From Halomonas maura (GTDB lineage Bacteria > Pseudomonadota > Gammaproteobacteria > Pseudomonadales > Halomonadaceae), in assembly GCF_030409305.1 (NCBI RefSeq), contig NZ_JAUFPQ010000023.1:248001-312000 (forward strand): a stretch of 64,000 nt of DNA. The letters run 5' to 3'. Shown here piece by piece: positions 26,815-36,391 of the stretch. Below the pieces are notes generated by a model. The model was not told the DNA's origin, did not search any database, and worked only from the letters and a program-made list of their open reading frames with translations. The stretch's first letter is position 1. Each line of letters starts with the position of its first letter. Position numbers and translations under genes: made by a program.

Positions 26815-27884
26815 CAGGACTCCAAGCGATTGACATGGCTGGAGATGAAAGGGTCATCGAGCAAGGGGCGGTGGATCTGGTGCGTGGCGAGTTGCCCCTC
26901 GCAGGCGGCGAAGAAGCAAGGCCCATCGTCGGTAAGCACGAAGGAGAGGTTGCACGTTCGCAGATAGGAGGCTTCGTCGAAGAAGGCCATCAGCATCCTG
27001 CGTATCTCCTGCCAACCGGGCAGCGACTGTCCCACGATGCGGCTGCCCGACTGAGGATGGACGGCATAGTCCGTCAAGGCCCGACGGCCCTCATCCAACC
27101 CCTTGCAGGCAGTGATCAGGCCCGTTTGGTGGTCGATAGCGGCACTGAGGGCACCCTCCTCGACACGCAAGGCGGCCTCGCCATCCTTGCCCTGCCGACC
27201 GATCAGCAGTGTCGCGGAGGCGAGTTGCGGCCGCCATTCGTGCTGTTCCCGCACCAGCAGGACATTCAGCAGGTTCAGGTGACCGGGCGCCAGGGTTTCG
27301 GCGAACGCCCCCTGGGAGACGTGTTCGCTCAGCACATAGGCACTCCCATGCTGCCTTGCCTGCTGCTGCAGGTTGCTCACCAACTCGTCGCTGCCGCCTT
27401 CCCCCAGGGCCGAATGGAAGCGCCCTTCGCGCAATGCCACCCGCTGATAGGGCATGGCAGCGCCGCTCTGCATGGGGTGGACGATCAATTCTCCCGGGGC
27501 ATGGTCGTCCTGGTGCCACCAGGGGGCCGCGACCCACTGCACCTCTTCCGCAGTGACCACGCAGTAGATCTCGGGGGCCGGGCAATAGTTGCTCACCACG
27601 TGTGAGCACAGCACCCGGTCGGCCATGACCGTCTGATACTTGGCATTGGCCGCCTGCAGGCGCATGGCCTGGAAGTCACTGAGGTAGCCGTCGGCACCAT
27701 GTTCCGCCATGTCGTACAGCGCCCAGCGGCTGCGCAGGAAGCCGGCATGGAAGAGCCGTTGCTGGAGGTCCTCGGGCAGCCCGAAACTCGGCTCTTCCCA
27801 ATAGGCGAGCGAGAAGGTCTTCCAGGCCTGCAAGGCCTCACCATCCCGCGCGTTATGGATGGACTGGTGGTATCCGCTGAACAT
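26814..27884 (-). CDS. degenerate sugar-transfer-associated ATP-grasp protein
   Basis: A 356-residue relative of the two genes downstream. The cap region aligns by eye ('QRLFHAGFLRSRWALYDM', 'GYLSDFQAMRLQAANAKYQ', 'VLCSHVVSNYCPAPEIYCVV'). The nucleotide loop has become 'GELIVHPMQSGAAMPYQ', and the metal motif reads 'CFFAACEGQ' in place of the usual LEGN. Catalysis is therefore doubtful. It starts 4 bases after the rfbC stop and shares one base with the next gene, so it is tightly coupled to both. Confidence 0.68.
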   Translation of the reverse strand: MFSGYHQSIHNARDGEALQAWKTFSLAYWEEPSFGLPEDLQQRLFHAGFLRSRWALYDMAEHGADGYLSDFQAMRLQAANAKYQTVMADRVLCSHVVSNYCPAPEIYCVVTAEEVQWVAAPWWHQDDHAPGELIVHPMQSGAAMPYQRVALREGRFHSALGEGGSDELVSNLQQQARQHGSAYVLSEHVSQGAFAETLAPGHLNLLNVLLVREQHEWRPQLASATLLIGRQGKDGEAALRVEEGALSAAIDHQTGLITACKGLDEGRRALTDYAVHPQSGSRIVGQSLPGWQEIRRMLMAFFDEASYLRTCNLSFVLTDDGPCFFAACEGQLATHQIHRPLLDDPFISSHVNRLES

Positions 27885-27887
27885 GTC

Positions 27888-28445
27888 TCAATTGATCTCG
27901 CTGGTGTGAAAATCGGCGGCAAGACGATCCTTGGTGGAGAGGGTTGGTTCGCCACCCCAGCTCCAGTCGGCACGCTGCCAATCGATAGCCAGCGCGGGGT
28001 CGTCCCAGCGAATGGCGCGCTCACCCCGAGGGGCGTAATAGTCGGTGGTCTTGTAGAGCACCTCGGCCTGCTCGCTGAGCACGAGAAAGCCATGGGCGAA
28101 GCCTTCCGGCACCCAGAGCTGTTGGTGCGTGGTGGCGGATAGGCGCGCGCTTACCCACTGGCCGAAGGTGGCGGAGTCGCGACGGATGTCCACGGCGACA
28201 TCGAGGATCTCGCCGGCCAGCACTCGCACCAGCTTGCCCTGGGGCCGCTCTACCTGATAGTGCAAGCCGCGCAATACCCCCTGACGGGAGCGGGAATGGT
28301 TATCCTGTACGAAGGTGGTGCTCACACCGGTGAGGGCTTCGAAATCGCGCTGGTTGAAACTTTCCATGAAGAAGCCACGCTCATCGCCATGGACCTCGGG
28401 GGTGAGCAGGATGACATCGCGAATGGAGAGGGGTTGAGCATGCAT
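27888..28445 (-). CDS. rfbC: dTDP-4-dehydrorhamnose 3,5-epimerase
   Basis: A 185-residue cupin enzyme (also called RmlC) that epimerises dTDP-4-keto-6-deoxyglucose at C3 and C5, the third step to dTDP-L-rhamnose. Diagnostic stretches are 'DERGFFMESFNQRDFEALTG', 'FVQDNHSRSRQGVLRGLHYQ' with the catalytic His, 'VDIRRDSATFGQW' and 'LWVPEGFAHGFLVLS'. Length matches the family. It is the last of the four rhamnose genes and is followed within 4 bases by an ATP-grasp-like gene. Confidence 0.95.
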   Translation of the reverse strand: MHAQPLSIRDVILLTPEVHGDERGFFMESFNQRDFEALTGVSTTFVQDNHSRSRQGVLRGLHYQVERPQGKLVRVLAGEILDVAVDIRRDSATFGQWVSARLSATTHQQLWVPEGFAHGFLVLSEQAEVLYKTTDYYAPRGERAIRWDDPALAIDWQRADWSWGGEPTLSTKDRLAADFHTSEIN

Positions 28446-28473
28446 AGCGGTCTTCGCCCGAGGAGTCGGGCGC

Positions 28474-29352
28474 CTAGGGAGTCGGGTTCACAAGGGTCAG
28501 GAGGTAGTCACCGTAGCCGGTCTTGGCCAGTGCCTGGCCGCGTCGGACCAGGGCCTCATCGTCGATCCAGCCGTTGCGCCAGGCGATCTCTTCCAGGCAG
28601 GCGATCTTGAGTCCCTGGCGGTGCTCGATGGTCTGTACGTACTGGGCCGCTTCCAGCAGGCTGTCGTGGGTACCGGTATCCAGCCAGGCGAAGCCACGGC
28701 CCAGGCTAGCCACATGCAGGTCGCCACGCGCCAGGTAGGCGTTGTTGACGCAGGTGATCTCCAGTTCGCCACGGGCGCTGGGCTTCACCCCCTTGGCGAT
28801 CTCGATGACGTCGTTGTCGTAGAAGTAGAGCCCGGTAACGGCATGCTGGGATCGGGGGCGGGCGGGCTTTTCCTCGATGCTGATCGCGCGACCCTCGCCA
28901 TCGAACTCCACCACACCGAAGCGCTTGGGGTCCTTGACGTAGTAGCCAAACACGGTAGCGCCCCGCTGCTGCCGGCTCGCCTGCTGGAGCTGTCCAGTGA
29001 AGTGTTGGCCATGGAAGATATTGTCACCCAGCACGAGACTCACGGGGTCATTGGCGATGAAACGCTCGCCGATGAGGAACGCCTGCGCCAGGCCATCGGG
29101 CGAGCGCTGCTCGGCGTATTCGAGGGATACCCCCAACTGCTCGCCATCGCCCAGCAGGCGCTGGAAGGCAGGCAAGTCGTCGGGGGTCGAGATGATCAGA
29201 ATGTCACGTATCCCCGCCAGCATCAGGACCGAAAGCGGGTAGTAGATCATCGGCTTGTCGTAGATGGGCAGCAGCTGCTTGGAGACCCCATGGGTAATGG
29301 GATAGAGCCGACTGCCGGTGCCTCCCGCCAGTACGATGCCTTTGCGTTGCAT
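28474..29352 (-). CDS. rfbA: glucose-1-phosphate thymidylyltransferase
   Basis: A 292-residue enzyme (RmlA) that makes dTDP-glucose from dTTP and glucose-1-phosphate. Seen are the nucleotidyltransferase signature '[18 protein letters not shown]', '[17 protein letters not shown]', 'LGDNIFHGQ', '[18 protein letters not shown]' and '[15 protein letters not shown]'. The ATG at 29352 is preferred over 29367 because GAGG lies 9 bases before it. A perfect palindrome (TGCCCGAT/ATCGGGCA, 29369-29386) sits just upstream of the ribosome-binding site. Confidence 0.95.
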   Translation of the reverse strand: MQRKGIVLAGGTGSRLYPITHGVSKQLLPIYDKPMIYYPLSVLMLAGIRDILIISTPDDLPAFQRLLGDGEQLGVSLEYAEQRSPDGLAQAFLIGERFIANDPVSLVLGDNIFHGQHFTGQLQQASRQQRGATVFGYYVKDPKRFGVVEFDGEGRAISIEEKPARPRSQHAVTGLYFYDNDVIEIAKGVKPSARGELEITCVNNAYLARGDLHVASLGRGFAWLDTGTHDSLLEAAQYVQTIEHRQGLKIACLEEIAWRNGWIDDEALVRRGQALAKTGYGDYLLTLVNPTP

Positions 29353-29436
29353 GCTGTCAAACCTCATTTGCCCGATCCATCGGGCACCTGCGAGTGGTTG
29401 TCGCCGCGATACCGCATCACCCGAACTGGCGAGCCG

Positions 29437-30309
29437 CTAGCCCTTCAGCGACTCGGCCAGCGTCGAGACGAGCGGGTCTTCCCAATGCGGCAGCGCCACA
29501 TCCAGCGCCTCCTCGAGCTTGTCGAGGCACAGGCGCGAGTTGAGCGGGCGAGTGGCGGGGGTGGGGTAGTCGGCCGTGGGGATGGCAATCACCCCGTCGG
29601 GAGAGATGGCCAGGGGCAGCCCCTGGGCGATGGCGTGCCGGAAGATCGCCCGGGCGAAGCCATGCCAACCCGTCGTTCCCCTCGGGGCCAGGTGATAGAG
29701 GCCACTCTCCAGTCGCCGCTGGAGGGCCTGGGCAGTGACCTTCGCCAGCAGGCATGCCGGCGTCGGCGCGCCGATCTGATCCGCCACCACCTCGAGCCGG
29801 TGACGCTCCTGCCCCAGCCGCAGCATGGTCTGCATGAAGTTGCTGCCATGGGCACTGTAGACCCAGCTGGTTCGGAAGATCAGGTGTTGGCAGCCGCTCA
29901 GCTGAATGGCCCGGTCGCCTTCCAGTTTGGTCCGGCCATAGACGTTGAGCGGTTGGGGGACATCGTCTTCCCGCCAGGGCGTATCGCCGTGGCCGGAATA
30001 GACGTAATCGCTGGAGAAGTGGACCAGCCGCAGGTCGTGCGCCTGGGCGTAGTCGGCCAGCTGGGCGGGTAACTCGGCATTCAGGCGCCGTGCCAGGTCC
30101 GGTTCGCGTTCGGCTCTGTCGACCGCCGTATAGGCGGCGGCATTGACGATCAGTTCGGGACGGGATGTCTCGAGCCAGGCGTCGACGGCCCTGGAGTCGC
30201 TCAGGTCCAGCTCGGCGCGGGTCGGTGCCAGCACCCTGCCGAGCGGGCTGAGCCGACGTTGCAGTTCGAAGCCGACCTGGCCGCTACCCCCGGTAACCAG
30301 AATGTTCAT
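29437..30309 (-). CDS. rfbD: dTDP-4-dehydrorhamnose reductase
   Basis: A 290-residue short-chain dehydrogenase-type enzyme (RmlD), the last step to dTDP-L-rhamnose. Motifs are '[20 protein letters not shown]' for the nucleotide fold, '[12 protein letters not shown]', 'STDYVY'-type active site seen as '[19 protein letters not shown]', and '[11 protein letters not shown]' with the Tyr/Lys pair. The ATG at 30309 gives the usual N-terminus; the gene then overlaps the end of rfbB by 26 bases. Confidence 0.93.
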   Translation of the reverse strand: MNILVTGGSGQVGFELQRRLSPLGRVLAPTRAELDLSDSRAVDAWLETSRPELIVNAAAYTAVDRAEREPDLARRLNAELPAQLADYAQAHDLRLVHFSSDYVYSGHGDTPWREDDVPQPLNVYGRTKLEGDRAIQLSGCQHLIFRTSWVYSAHGSNFMQTMLRLGQERHRLEVVADQIGAPTPACLLAKVTAQALQRRLESGLYHLAPRGTTGWHGFARAIFRHAIAQGLPLAISPDGVIAIPTADYPTPATRPLNSRLCLDKLEEALDVALPHWEDPLVSTLAESLKG

Positions 30310-31399
30310 GGCGATCATCCCTGTCATCAAAGGCGTCGGTCAGGCCGAGGCGCTGTCCCAGATAGCTGCCATCCTGGATACACCGCCACCAGTCCTCGTT
30401 GCTCAGGTACCACTCGACGGTCCTGCATAGCCCGCTCTCGAAGGTCTCCTGTGGTGCCCAGTCCAGCTCGCGCGCGATCTTGCCGGCATCGATGGCGTAG
30501 CGTCTGTCGTGGCCGGGGCGATCGGCGACGAAGGTGATGAGGTCACGGTAACGGGTATCCCGCGGCACCCGTTCCTGCAACAGGTCACAGATCGTCTCGA
30601 CGACCTCGAGATTGCTCTTCTCGTTGAGGCCGCCGATGTTGTAGGTCTCCCCTGCCCGTCCCTGCACCGCCACCTTGATCAGTGCACGGGCGTGGTCCTC
30701 CACGTGGAGCCAGTCGCGAATCTGCTGGCCATCGCCATAGATCGGCAGCGGCTTGCCGGCCAGGGCGTTGAGGATCATCAGCGGAATCAGTTTCTCCGGA
30801 AAGTGGTAGGGCCCGTAATTGTTGGAGCAATTGGTGACCAGCGTGGGGAGGCCGAAGGTACGGTGCCAGGCGCGCACCAGGTGGTCGGCACCGGCCTTGC
30901 TGGCCGCATAGGGTGAGCTCGGTGCATAGGGGGTGGTTTCGGCGAATAGCCCCTCCGCGCCATCCAGGTCGCCATACACTTCGTCGGTGGACACATGATG
31001 GAAGCGAAAGTCGGCGGCCTTCTCCGGGACGGAGCCCTTCAGCGCCGCCCAGTAGCCGCGCGAGACTTCCAACAGCACCGACGTGCCCACCAGGTTGGTG
31101 TGGATGAAATCGGCCGGCCCCTCGATGGAACGGTCGACGTGGCTCTCGGCCGCCAGGTGCATGACCACGTCGGGCCGATGCTGCTCGAAGACCTGCTGCA
31201 TGGCAGCGACATCGCCGATATCGGCCCGCACGAAGACATGCCGCGGGCTGTCGGCGATGGGCTCCAGCGACGCCAGGTTGCCGGCATAGGTCAGCTTGTC
31301 GACGCTGACCACGCGATGCTCGGTGTTGCCGATGAGTTCACGCACCACCGCGGAACCGATGAAGCCTGCCCCGCCAGTGATCAAGAAGGTCTTGGCCAT
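30284..31399 (-). CDS. rfbB: dTDP-glucose 4,6-dehydratase
   Basis: A 371-residue extended short-chain dehydrogenase (RmlB) that converts dTDP-glucose to dTDP-4-keto-6-deoxyglucose. Diagnostic stretches are '[20 protein letters not shown]', '[19 protein letters not shown]', '[15 protein letters not shown]', '[20 protein letters not shown]' with Tyr/Lys, and '[18 protein letters not shown]'. It is the first of the four rhamnose genes and follows the kpsE-like gene by one base. Confidence 0.95.
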   Translation of the reverse strand: MAKTFLITGGAGFIGSAVVRELIGNTEHRVVSVDKLTYAGNLASLEPIADSPRHVFVRADIGDVAAMQQVFEQHRPDVVMHLAAESHVDRSIEGPADFIHTNLVGTSVLLEVSRGYWAALKGSVPEKAADFRFHHVSTDEVYGDLDGAEGLFAETTPYAPSSPYAASKAGADHLVRAWHRTFGLPTLVTNCSNNYGPYHFPEKLIPLMILNALAGKPLPIYGDGQQIRDWLHVEDHARALIKVAVQGRAGETYNIGGLNEKSNLEVVETICDLLQERVPRDTRYRDLITFVADRPGHDRRYAIDAGKIARELDWAPQETFESGLCRTVEWYLSNEDWWRCIQDGSYLGQRLGLTDAFDDRDDRHEHSGYRG

Positions 31400-31400
31400 A

Positions 31401-32480
31401 TCAGTCGCGATGATCGCGCACGATCAGGATCAGCATATTGAGGATGAAAGTGACGAACAGGGCGAGGATGGCGAACACCGTGGCGTTATACAGCCGACGC
31501 GGCTCGGTGGCGTACTCGGGGAGCATCGGGCTCTGCAGCACGGAGACCTGCTTGAGGGTACGCGCCGCTTCGATACGCGTATTTTCCAGGGCGGCCATGG
31601 CACTCGAATAGGTTTCCTGGGCAAACTTGGCACGCTGCTCCAGGGTCTGGTATTCCGAGGAGACCCGGTTCAGTGAATCACCCGCCGCCTGGGCCAGGCG
31701 GCCCCGCTCCTTGTCGATCTGCTCGCGCAAGGCCTCTACTTCACTCTCGATGCGCACCATCTCGGCCGACTGGGCACTGTTGAAGGAGGCCAGGGCGCTG
31801 CGGCGTGCCTGCAACCGGGCCAGTTCCCCCTCCAGGGTGGCAACGACCTGGTTGAGGTTCTCCACGGTCTTGGTCGGCGAGATCAGGCCATGTTCGTTCT
31901 GATAGTCGAGGAGAGCGGCGCGGGCCTCATCCAGCCGCTGCTCCAGACGCCCCAACTGTTGCTCGAGGAAGCGGACCTGCTCCTCGGCGAGGTGCTGGCC
32001 CATCTCGTTCATGTGCTGCTCGCCGGCCTCGAGCAGCAGATCAGCGAGGTCGTGGGCGAACTCGGGGGTATTGGCCTGAACCTCGATCTTCAGCACCTTG
32101 GCATATTCGTCCATGTCGATCTTCACCCGGCTCTGGTAGTAGCTGTGAAGGTCCTCGATGGGGGCATCGGGATCACGTAGCCGCGAGAAGAAATCGCCAT
32201 GGCTGGAGTAGTGCTCGCGAAGATCCAGCTGCTGCTGTGCCCGACGCAACATGTCGACCGACAGCAGGTGCTCGCGCAACAGCAGCAGATCACTCGAGCC
32301 GCCGCCGCCGAGGATCGATGCAAACGACACCTCCGGTGAGGCGATCTGCGGGCTCTCCAGCACGACCACCGTGCGGGATACATAGCGATCCGTCGCCCAG
32401 AACGTCCAGTAGGCGCTCACCAGCACGATCGCGACTATACATAACCCCCAGTAGGAGTTACGCCTAAAGATTGCTTTCAT
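31401..32480 (-). CDS. kpsE: capsule export inner-membrane protein, KpsE/BexC family
   Basis: A 359-residue protein with one membrane segment at each end ('[20 protein letters not shown]' near 10-30 and '[20 protein letters not shown]' near 333-352). Between them is a long periplasmic region that is mostly coiled coil (about 165-315, for example '[20 protein letters not shown]'). This is the layout of KpsE/BexC polysaccharide co-polymerases that link the KpsMT transporter to the outer-membrane KpsD channel. It lies directly between kpsT and rfbB. Confidence 0.88.
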   Translation of the reverse strand: MKAIFRRNSYWGLCIVAIVLVSAYWTFWATDRYVSRTVVVLESPQIASPEVSFASILGGGGSSDLLLLREHLLSVDMLRRAQQQLDLREHYSSHGDFFSRLRDPDAPIEDLHSYYQSRVKIDMDEYAKVLKIEVQANTPEFAHDLADLLLEAGEQHMNEMGQHLAEEQVRFLEQQLGRLEQRLDEARAALLDYQNEHGLISPTKTVENLNQVVATLEGELARLQARRSALASFNSAQSAEMVRIESEVEALREQIDKERGRLAQAAGDSLNRVSSEYQTLEQRAKFAQETYSSAMAALENTRIEAARTLKQVSVLQSPMLPEYATEPRRLYNATVFAILALFVTFILNMLILIVRDHRD

Positions 32481-32505
32481 CCAGGGACCTTATCGAAAAG
32501 AAACG

Positions 32506-33387
32506 TCAATCATCGTCATCGGTCGGCTCCTTGAAGGCGGCGAGCGTCGCCTTGTGCTGCCGGAGCTGTTCGCGCTTGCGCTTGATCGATGCCGTCAGGG
32601 TATCGAGATGGGCCTGGCCGGCACCCTCGGCCTGTGCCTGGGCATGGGCCGCCTTGGCGGCCCGCAGCTCCTGGCGCGCCTTCCTGGTCGCCTTCCTGGC
32701 CTCCCGCAACGGTGCCGGATCCGGCATGCCGGAGGTGTCGTGATAGGCGGCGATCGCGTCGTCGATCTCGTCGAACCACTGGGCCCGCCCCTCATAGAGG
32801 AAAATGCCCGCCTGGCACATCTCCCGAAGGATGGCCTCACCGTGTGAGACCATGATCAAGCTCGCCTTGCCGACACGATCCCGGAAGGCCTGCTTGGCCT
32901 TGGCCTTGAAGGCCCGATCCCCCACCGACGTGGCCTCGTCCGAGAGGTAGACGTCGAAGTCGAACGCCAGGGAAAGCCCGAAGGCCAGACGCGAACGCAT
33001 CCCCGAGGAGTAGGTCTGCACCGGGCGGTCGAAGGCACTGCCGATCTCGGCGAACTCCTCGACGAGCTCGATGACTCGCTTGACGCCCTGCCCACCGCCA
33101 CCATGCACGCGCGCCACGAACTGCACGTTCTGGCGCCCGGTCATGGAGCCCTTGAACCCTCCGGTCAGGCCGATGGGCCAGGAGACGCGGCAGCGGCGCT
33201 TCACCTCTCCCCGCTCGGGCGTATCCATGCCGCCGATCAATCGCAGCAGCGTCGATTTGCCCGCCCCATTGGGGCCCACCAGTCCGACGCTTACCCCTCT
33301 GGGGATCGTCAGGTTGACGTCCTTGAGCACCCAGTCGTTGTAGCGGTGGTTGTGGTAACGCTTATAGAGCCCGTTGACTTCGATCAT
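32506..33387 (-). CDS. kpsT: capsule ABC exporter ATPase, KpsT family
   Basis: A 293-residue ATPase. Walker A is 'GPNGAGKST' (38-46), the signature region is 'TYSSGMRSRLAFGLSLAFD' (125-143) and Walker B is 'DVYLSDEA' (145-152). It would power KpsM-mediated export of the capsule across the inner membrane. KpsT proteins are usually about 220 residues; this one has a highly charged, coiled-coil-like tail at about 225-285 rich in Arg, Lys and Ala, which is unusual. It starts 4 bases after the kpsM stop. Confidence 0.9.
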   Translation of the reverse strand: MIEVNGLYKRYHNHRYNDWVLKDVNLTIPRGVSVGLVGPNGAGKSTLLRLIGGMDTPERGEVKRRCRVSWPIGLTGGFKGSMTGRQNVQFVARVHGGGGQGVKRVIELVEEFAEIGSAFDRPVQTYSSGMRSRLAFGLSLAFDFDVYLSDEATSVGDRAFKAKAKQAFRDRVGKASLIMVSHGEAILREMCQAGIFLYEGRAQWFDEIDDAIAAYHDTSGMPDPAPLREARKATRKARQELRAAKAAHAQAQAEGAGQAHLDTLTASIKRKREQLRQHKATLAAFKEPTDDDD

Positions 33388-33391
33388 GAGA

Positions 33392-34201
33392 TCACTTGGC
33401 CTTCAACTCTTCCGCGAAGCGCAGATGAAGGATCATCCCCAGCGCGATCAGCGCCAGCGCGAACATCCAGACGTACAGCATGCTGATGCCCGACACGGTC
33501 TTGTAATTCTCGAAGAAGCCGAGCCGCAGGAACTCGATGGCATGGGCGATCGGGTTGTAGAGCATCAGTTGCTGGAGGTGGTAGGACTTCAGGCTCATCG
33601 GGATGATCACGCCGGAGATCAGCATCAAGGGCAGCGAGATCATCTTCACGACGCGTCCTATCTCGGGCACCAGGGCGGCGGCCGCCGATATGGTGAGCCC
33701 CGCCCCGGCTCCCAGGGCCCACAACGAGAGCCAGGCCCACATCGCGAACATCGGCAGGTCGGCATAGAGGTCGAGGCCCAGCATGATTCCGCCCACGATG
33801 AAGATCAGGAAGATGAAGGTGCGCAGTAGTCCCTCGAGGACGATCCTGACCAGCACCGGGTCGATCGGCAGCACCTGGCGATAGGCGAACAGGCCCTGAT
33901 TGGCCTCGATCGCCCCCACCGGACGGTTCATTCCCTCCCGAAACAGGAAGAACCCCATCAACCCGACGATCAGCCAGGGAATGAAATCGGCGCCGATGAC
34001 GAAGCGGTCACCACGGATCATGGTGCGTATCGCGATGAAGATGCCCACGAAGGCCACCGGCTCGAAGATCATCCAGAACCAGGCGAAGCGGTCCGCCATG
34101 GTGCGGGAGATGGTTTCGCGCATGAACATGGCGAACCAGACGCTGCGCGCGACCTGCCAGGGCGTGCGGACGCCGCCGTTCGATGAGTTGGCTTCGGGCA
34201 T
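33392..34201 (-). CDS. kpsM: capsule ABC exporter permease, KpsM family
   Basis: A 269-residue membrane protein of the ABC-2 type with about six hydrophobic segments, beginning with 'FAMFMRETISRTMADRFAWFW' in the cytoplasmic N-terminus and ending 'MFALALIALGMILHLRFAEE'. The 'RYNPIAHAIEFLR'-type loop is seen as 'MLYNPIAHAIEFLRLGFFE'. With KpsT it forms the inner-membrane capsule transporter. The ribosome-binding region lies just after a perfect 12-bp mRNA stem-loop. Confidence 0.92.
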   Translation of the reverse strand: MPEANSSNGGVRTPWQVARSVWFAMFMRETISRTMADRFAWFWMIFEPVAFVGIFIAIRTMIRGDRFVIGADFIPWLIVGLMGFFLFREGMNRPVGAIEANQGLFAYRQVLPIDPVLVRIVLEGLLRTFIFLIFIVGGIMLGLDLYADLPMFAMWAWLSLWALGAGAGLTISAAAALVPEIGRVVKMISLPLMLISGVIIPMSLKSYHLQQLMLYNPIAHAIEFLRLGFFENYKTVSGISMLYVWMFALALIALGMILHLRFAEELKAK

Positions 34202-34225
34202 GGCACACTACCTTTAGGAGCTCGA

Positions 34226-34255
34226 CCTCCCCGGGCGAACCGCCGCCCGGGGAGG
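34226..34255 (-). repeat. 12-bp mRNA stem-loop between kpsD and kpsM
   Basis: CCTCCCCGGGCG and CGCCCGGGGAGG pair perfectly around a 6-base loop, between the kpsD-like stop and the kpsM start. There is no T-tract after it, so it is more likely an RNA processing or stability element than a terminator. Confidence 0.6.
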
Positions 34256-34268
34256 TATCGGCCCGAGG

Positions 34269-35981
34269 TTAGATATCGAGCGCGACCTTGGCGGCCACGG
34301 CGACCTGGTAGAGGATCTGGGTGATGGTGGAGGCGAGCTGCAGATTGTTGCTCGGCACCCTGGGCATCACCAGGATCTCGTCGCCGGGTCGCAGCTTGAC
34401 GTCGTCGGCGTTGACCACGGCGCCGTTCTGGCGCACCACCAGGATGTGGTCATCGTCGGCGCGCTGGGTGAAGCCGCCGGCCGCTTCGATGTAGTTACGC
34501 ACATCCAGACCCGGCTCGTAGACCGCCGCCTGGGGCACCACGATTTCGCCGCTGACCAGGACGGAGTCGCTGCTCTCGGGAATGGTGATCACGTCACCGT
34601 CCTGCAGTCGAATGTCGCTGATGCGATCATCCCGGGCGACGACCAGGCGGCCAGACGGCTCGACCTCACGGGCGCGTTCGACGAAGCGCTCGATCAGCTC
34701 GGCTTCCTTCACGCGGGTGCGGGCTTCTTCGTCGGTACGGGTCGGCGCCCCCAGGTAAGTGGTCTCCAGGCGGCGCAAGCTGTCTTCGAGAGACTGTCGC
34801 TGCTGCTCGGCGATGCTTTCTCGCTGCAGCGAGACGCTGTGCACGGCCGTCATGTCTTCCGGCACGGAGATGGCGTCGAGCAGTTCGCTCAGGCGAGCGT
34901 TGCGCGGCAGCGCATAGCGGGAAGGTCCATAGTAGCTGCCCTCCACCTGGACGACGATGCTCTCGTCACGCTGGTCGGCGCTGAACGTCACCTCGTCACC
35001 GCTGCGCACCGTCTGGCCGTTGAAGTCGTTGAGCGAGAAATAGCGGGCGAAGGGACCGTCAGCACGGGAACCACGCACCAGCACATGGGACACCCCGGCC
35101 TTGAGCCGCGCCAGCTTGGTCACTTCGTCGCCGCTCAGGCGATCGCCGATGAGCTCGTAGCGATACTCGCGCTGCACGTCGCCGACGACGGCCAGGGAGG
35201 GGCCGCGCTCTTCCACGACGATGGTGTCACCATCACGGAACTGCGGGCGGGGAATCGACCCTTCGATCAGGAAATCATAGAGGTCGACCCGGGCAACGGT
35301 CTGGTTGTCGCGCACCACACGAATCTTGCGGTAGCTGCCCAACTCGTTGTCGATGCCACCAGCCTGGTCGAGGAAGTACAGCAGCGAGTCGTTCGGGGTA
35401 CCGGCATAGCGGCCGGGGTTGTCCACGTAACCGGTCACGAACACCCCCACCGGCTGGACACCCTGCAGGTTGGTGTAGACCTCCACGTTATCCGGATACA
35501 CGGCGTGAATCGCCTGGCGTACGGCGTTGTCGAGCTCCTGACTGTTCTTGCCCTGCACGGCCAGCGGGCCACTGCTGGGGATGAAGATATTGCCCTGGGC
35601 ATCGACGGTCAGTACGCGATCGATCTCGACGGCACCCCAGGCACGCAGAGTGACCTGATCCCCGGGCTTGACGCGATAGCCGGGCGTCAGTCCGTCGGCC
35701 ATGGTGCCGCGGAAGCCCCCCTCGAAGAGGTTGGCCCCGAAGGGAGGAAGCCGATCGGCGGCCTCGTCGAGGCGGTCCTGGGGGACGGGGCCCACGGTGC
35801 CACTGCGCCAGTCGGCACGCGGCGTGTCATCCACCTCCTCGGACTCGCTGGAGGCCCGCTTCTGCTGCTGCTCCGGCAGGATGCCGGTGGACGGGTTAAC
35901 CGTCTGGGCTTGGGCCAATGATCCCAGCAAGGCGCAGAATAGACCGATGAGCAGGGGCGAACAGCGTTTCACTTGCAGCAT
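34269..35981 (-). CDS. kpsD: polysaccharide export protein, KpsD/Wza superfamily
   Basis: A 570-residue exported protein. An N-terminal signal peptide ('LLIGLFCALLGSLAQAQT') lacks a lipobox, as in KpsD. A polysaccharide-export domain follows ('YRVKPGDQVTLRAWGAVEID', 'GNIFIPSSGPLAVQGKNSQE'), then several SLBB-type beta-grasp repeats ('VFVTGYVDNPGRYAGTPNDS', 'VLVSGEIVVPQAAVYEPGLD', 'AGGFTQRADDDHILVVRQNG') and a hydrophobic C-terminus. It would form the outer-membrane exit channel that receives polymer from KpsMT-E. Its ATG shares one base with the stop of the lipoprotein gene. Confidence 0.9.
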   Translation of the reverse strand: MLQVKRCSPLLIGLFCALLGSLAQAQTVNPSTGILPEQQQKRASSESEEVDDTPRADWRSGTVGPVPQDRLDEAADRLPPFGANLFEGGFRGTMADGLTPGYRVKPGDQVTLRAWGAVEIDRVLTVDAQGNIFIPSSGPLAVQGKNSQELDNAVRQAIHAVYPDNVEVYTNLQGVQPVGVFVTGYVDNPGRYAGTPNDSLLYFLDQAGGIDNELGSYRKIRVVRDNQTVARVDLYDFLIEGSIPRPQFRDGDTIVVEERGPSLAVVGDVQREYRYELIGDRLSGDEVTKLARLKAGVSHVLVRGSRADGPFARYFSLNDFNGQTVRSGDEVTFSADQRDESIVVQVEGSYYGPSRYALPRNARLSELLDAISVPEDMTAVHSVSLQRESIAEQQRQSLEDSLRRLETTYLGAPTRTDEEARTRVKEAELIERFVERAREVEPSGRLVVARDDRISDIRLQDGDVITIPESSDSVLVSGEIVVPQAAVYEPGLDVRNYIEAAGGFTQRADDDHILVVRQNGAVVNADDVKLRPGDEILVMPRVPSNNLQLASTITQILYQVAVAAKVALDI

Positions 35982-36391
35982 CAGCGAGTACCCCCTGCAC
36001 TCAGCATGTCGGTAACCAGGCGTTGGGATTCCCAGCCCGAGTCGGTTTCGCAGGCCACCACTCGACGGGTAGCGTCACTCGCCGAGATGACCTGCAGCTT
36101 GCGGCACTCACGACCGCTGGCGGCGTGATAGGGCTCGTCCGCCATGACCTCGACGTCACGGCCCCAAGGGCTCTCGGCGAGAGTCATCACGGCACCGGCA
36201 GGCGCCTGGGCGAGAAAGCCACTGAGGTTCTCATCCAGGGTTTCCCCCTGGCCACCATCGACGACGCCGCCCGGCTTCGAGCCGGGGAATCCGCCCAAGG
36301 CGGCACAGCCACTCAGCAGCAGGGAACACCCCATGACTGCCAGGCCGCACCGGGCCGGCCGGGAGAGCAGAAGATGGGCAATCGTTGGCAT
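35981..36391 (-). CDS. small outer-membrane lipoprotein of the capsule locus
   Basis: A 136-residue protein with a signal peptide ending in a lipobox ('LLLSGCAAL', Cys near 29). The mature part contains 'VMTLAESPWGRDVEVMADEP' and ends 'WESQRLVTDMLSAGG', with two further Cys that could form a disulfide. It is the first gene after the ops element and is fused translationally (TGATG) to the kpsD-like gene. It probably assists the outer-membrane exporter. I do not recognise a named family with certainty. Confidence 0.7.
   Translation of the reverse strand: MPTIAHLLLSRPARCGLAVMGCSLLLSGCAALGGFPGSKPGGVVDGGQGETLDENLSGFLAQAPAGAVMTLAESPWGRDVEVMADEPYHAASGRECRKLQVISASDATRRVVACETDSGWESQRLVTDMLSAGGTR

Noticed and set aside
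28621..30072. 483-codon plus-strand frame
   Set aside because: Antisense to rfbA and rfbD, whose motifs are certain.
34446..35921. 491-codon plus-strand frame
   Set aside because: Antisense to the kpsD-like gene; composition is typical of shadow frames.
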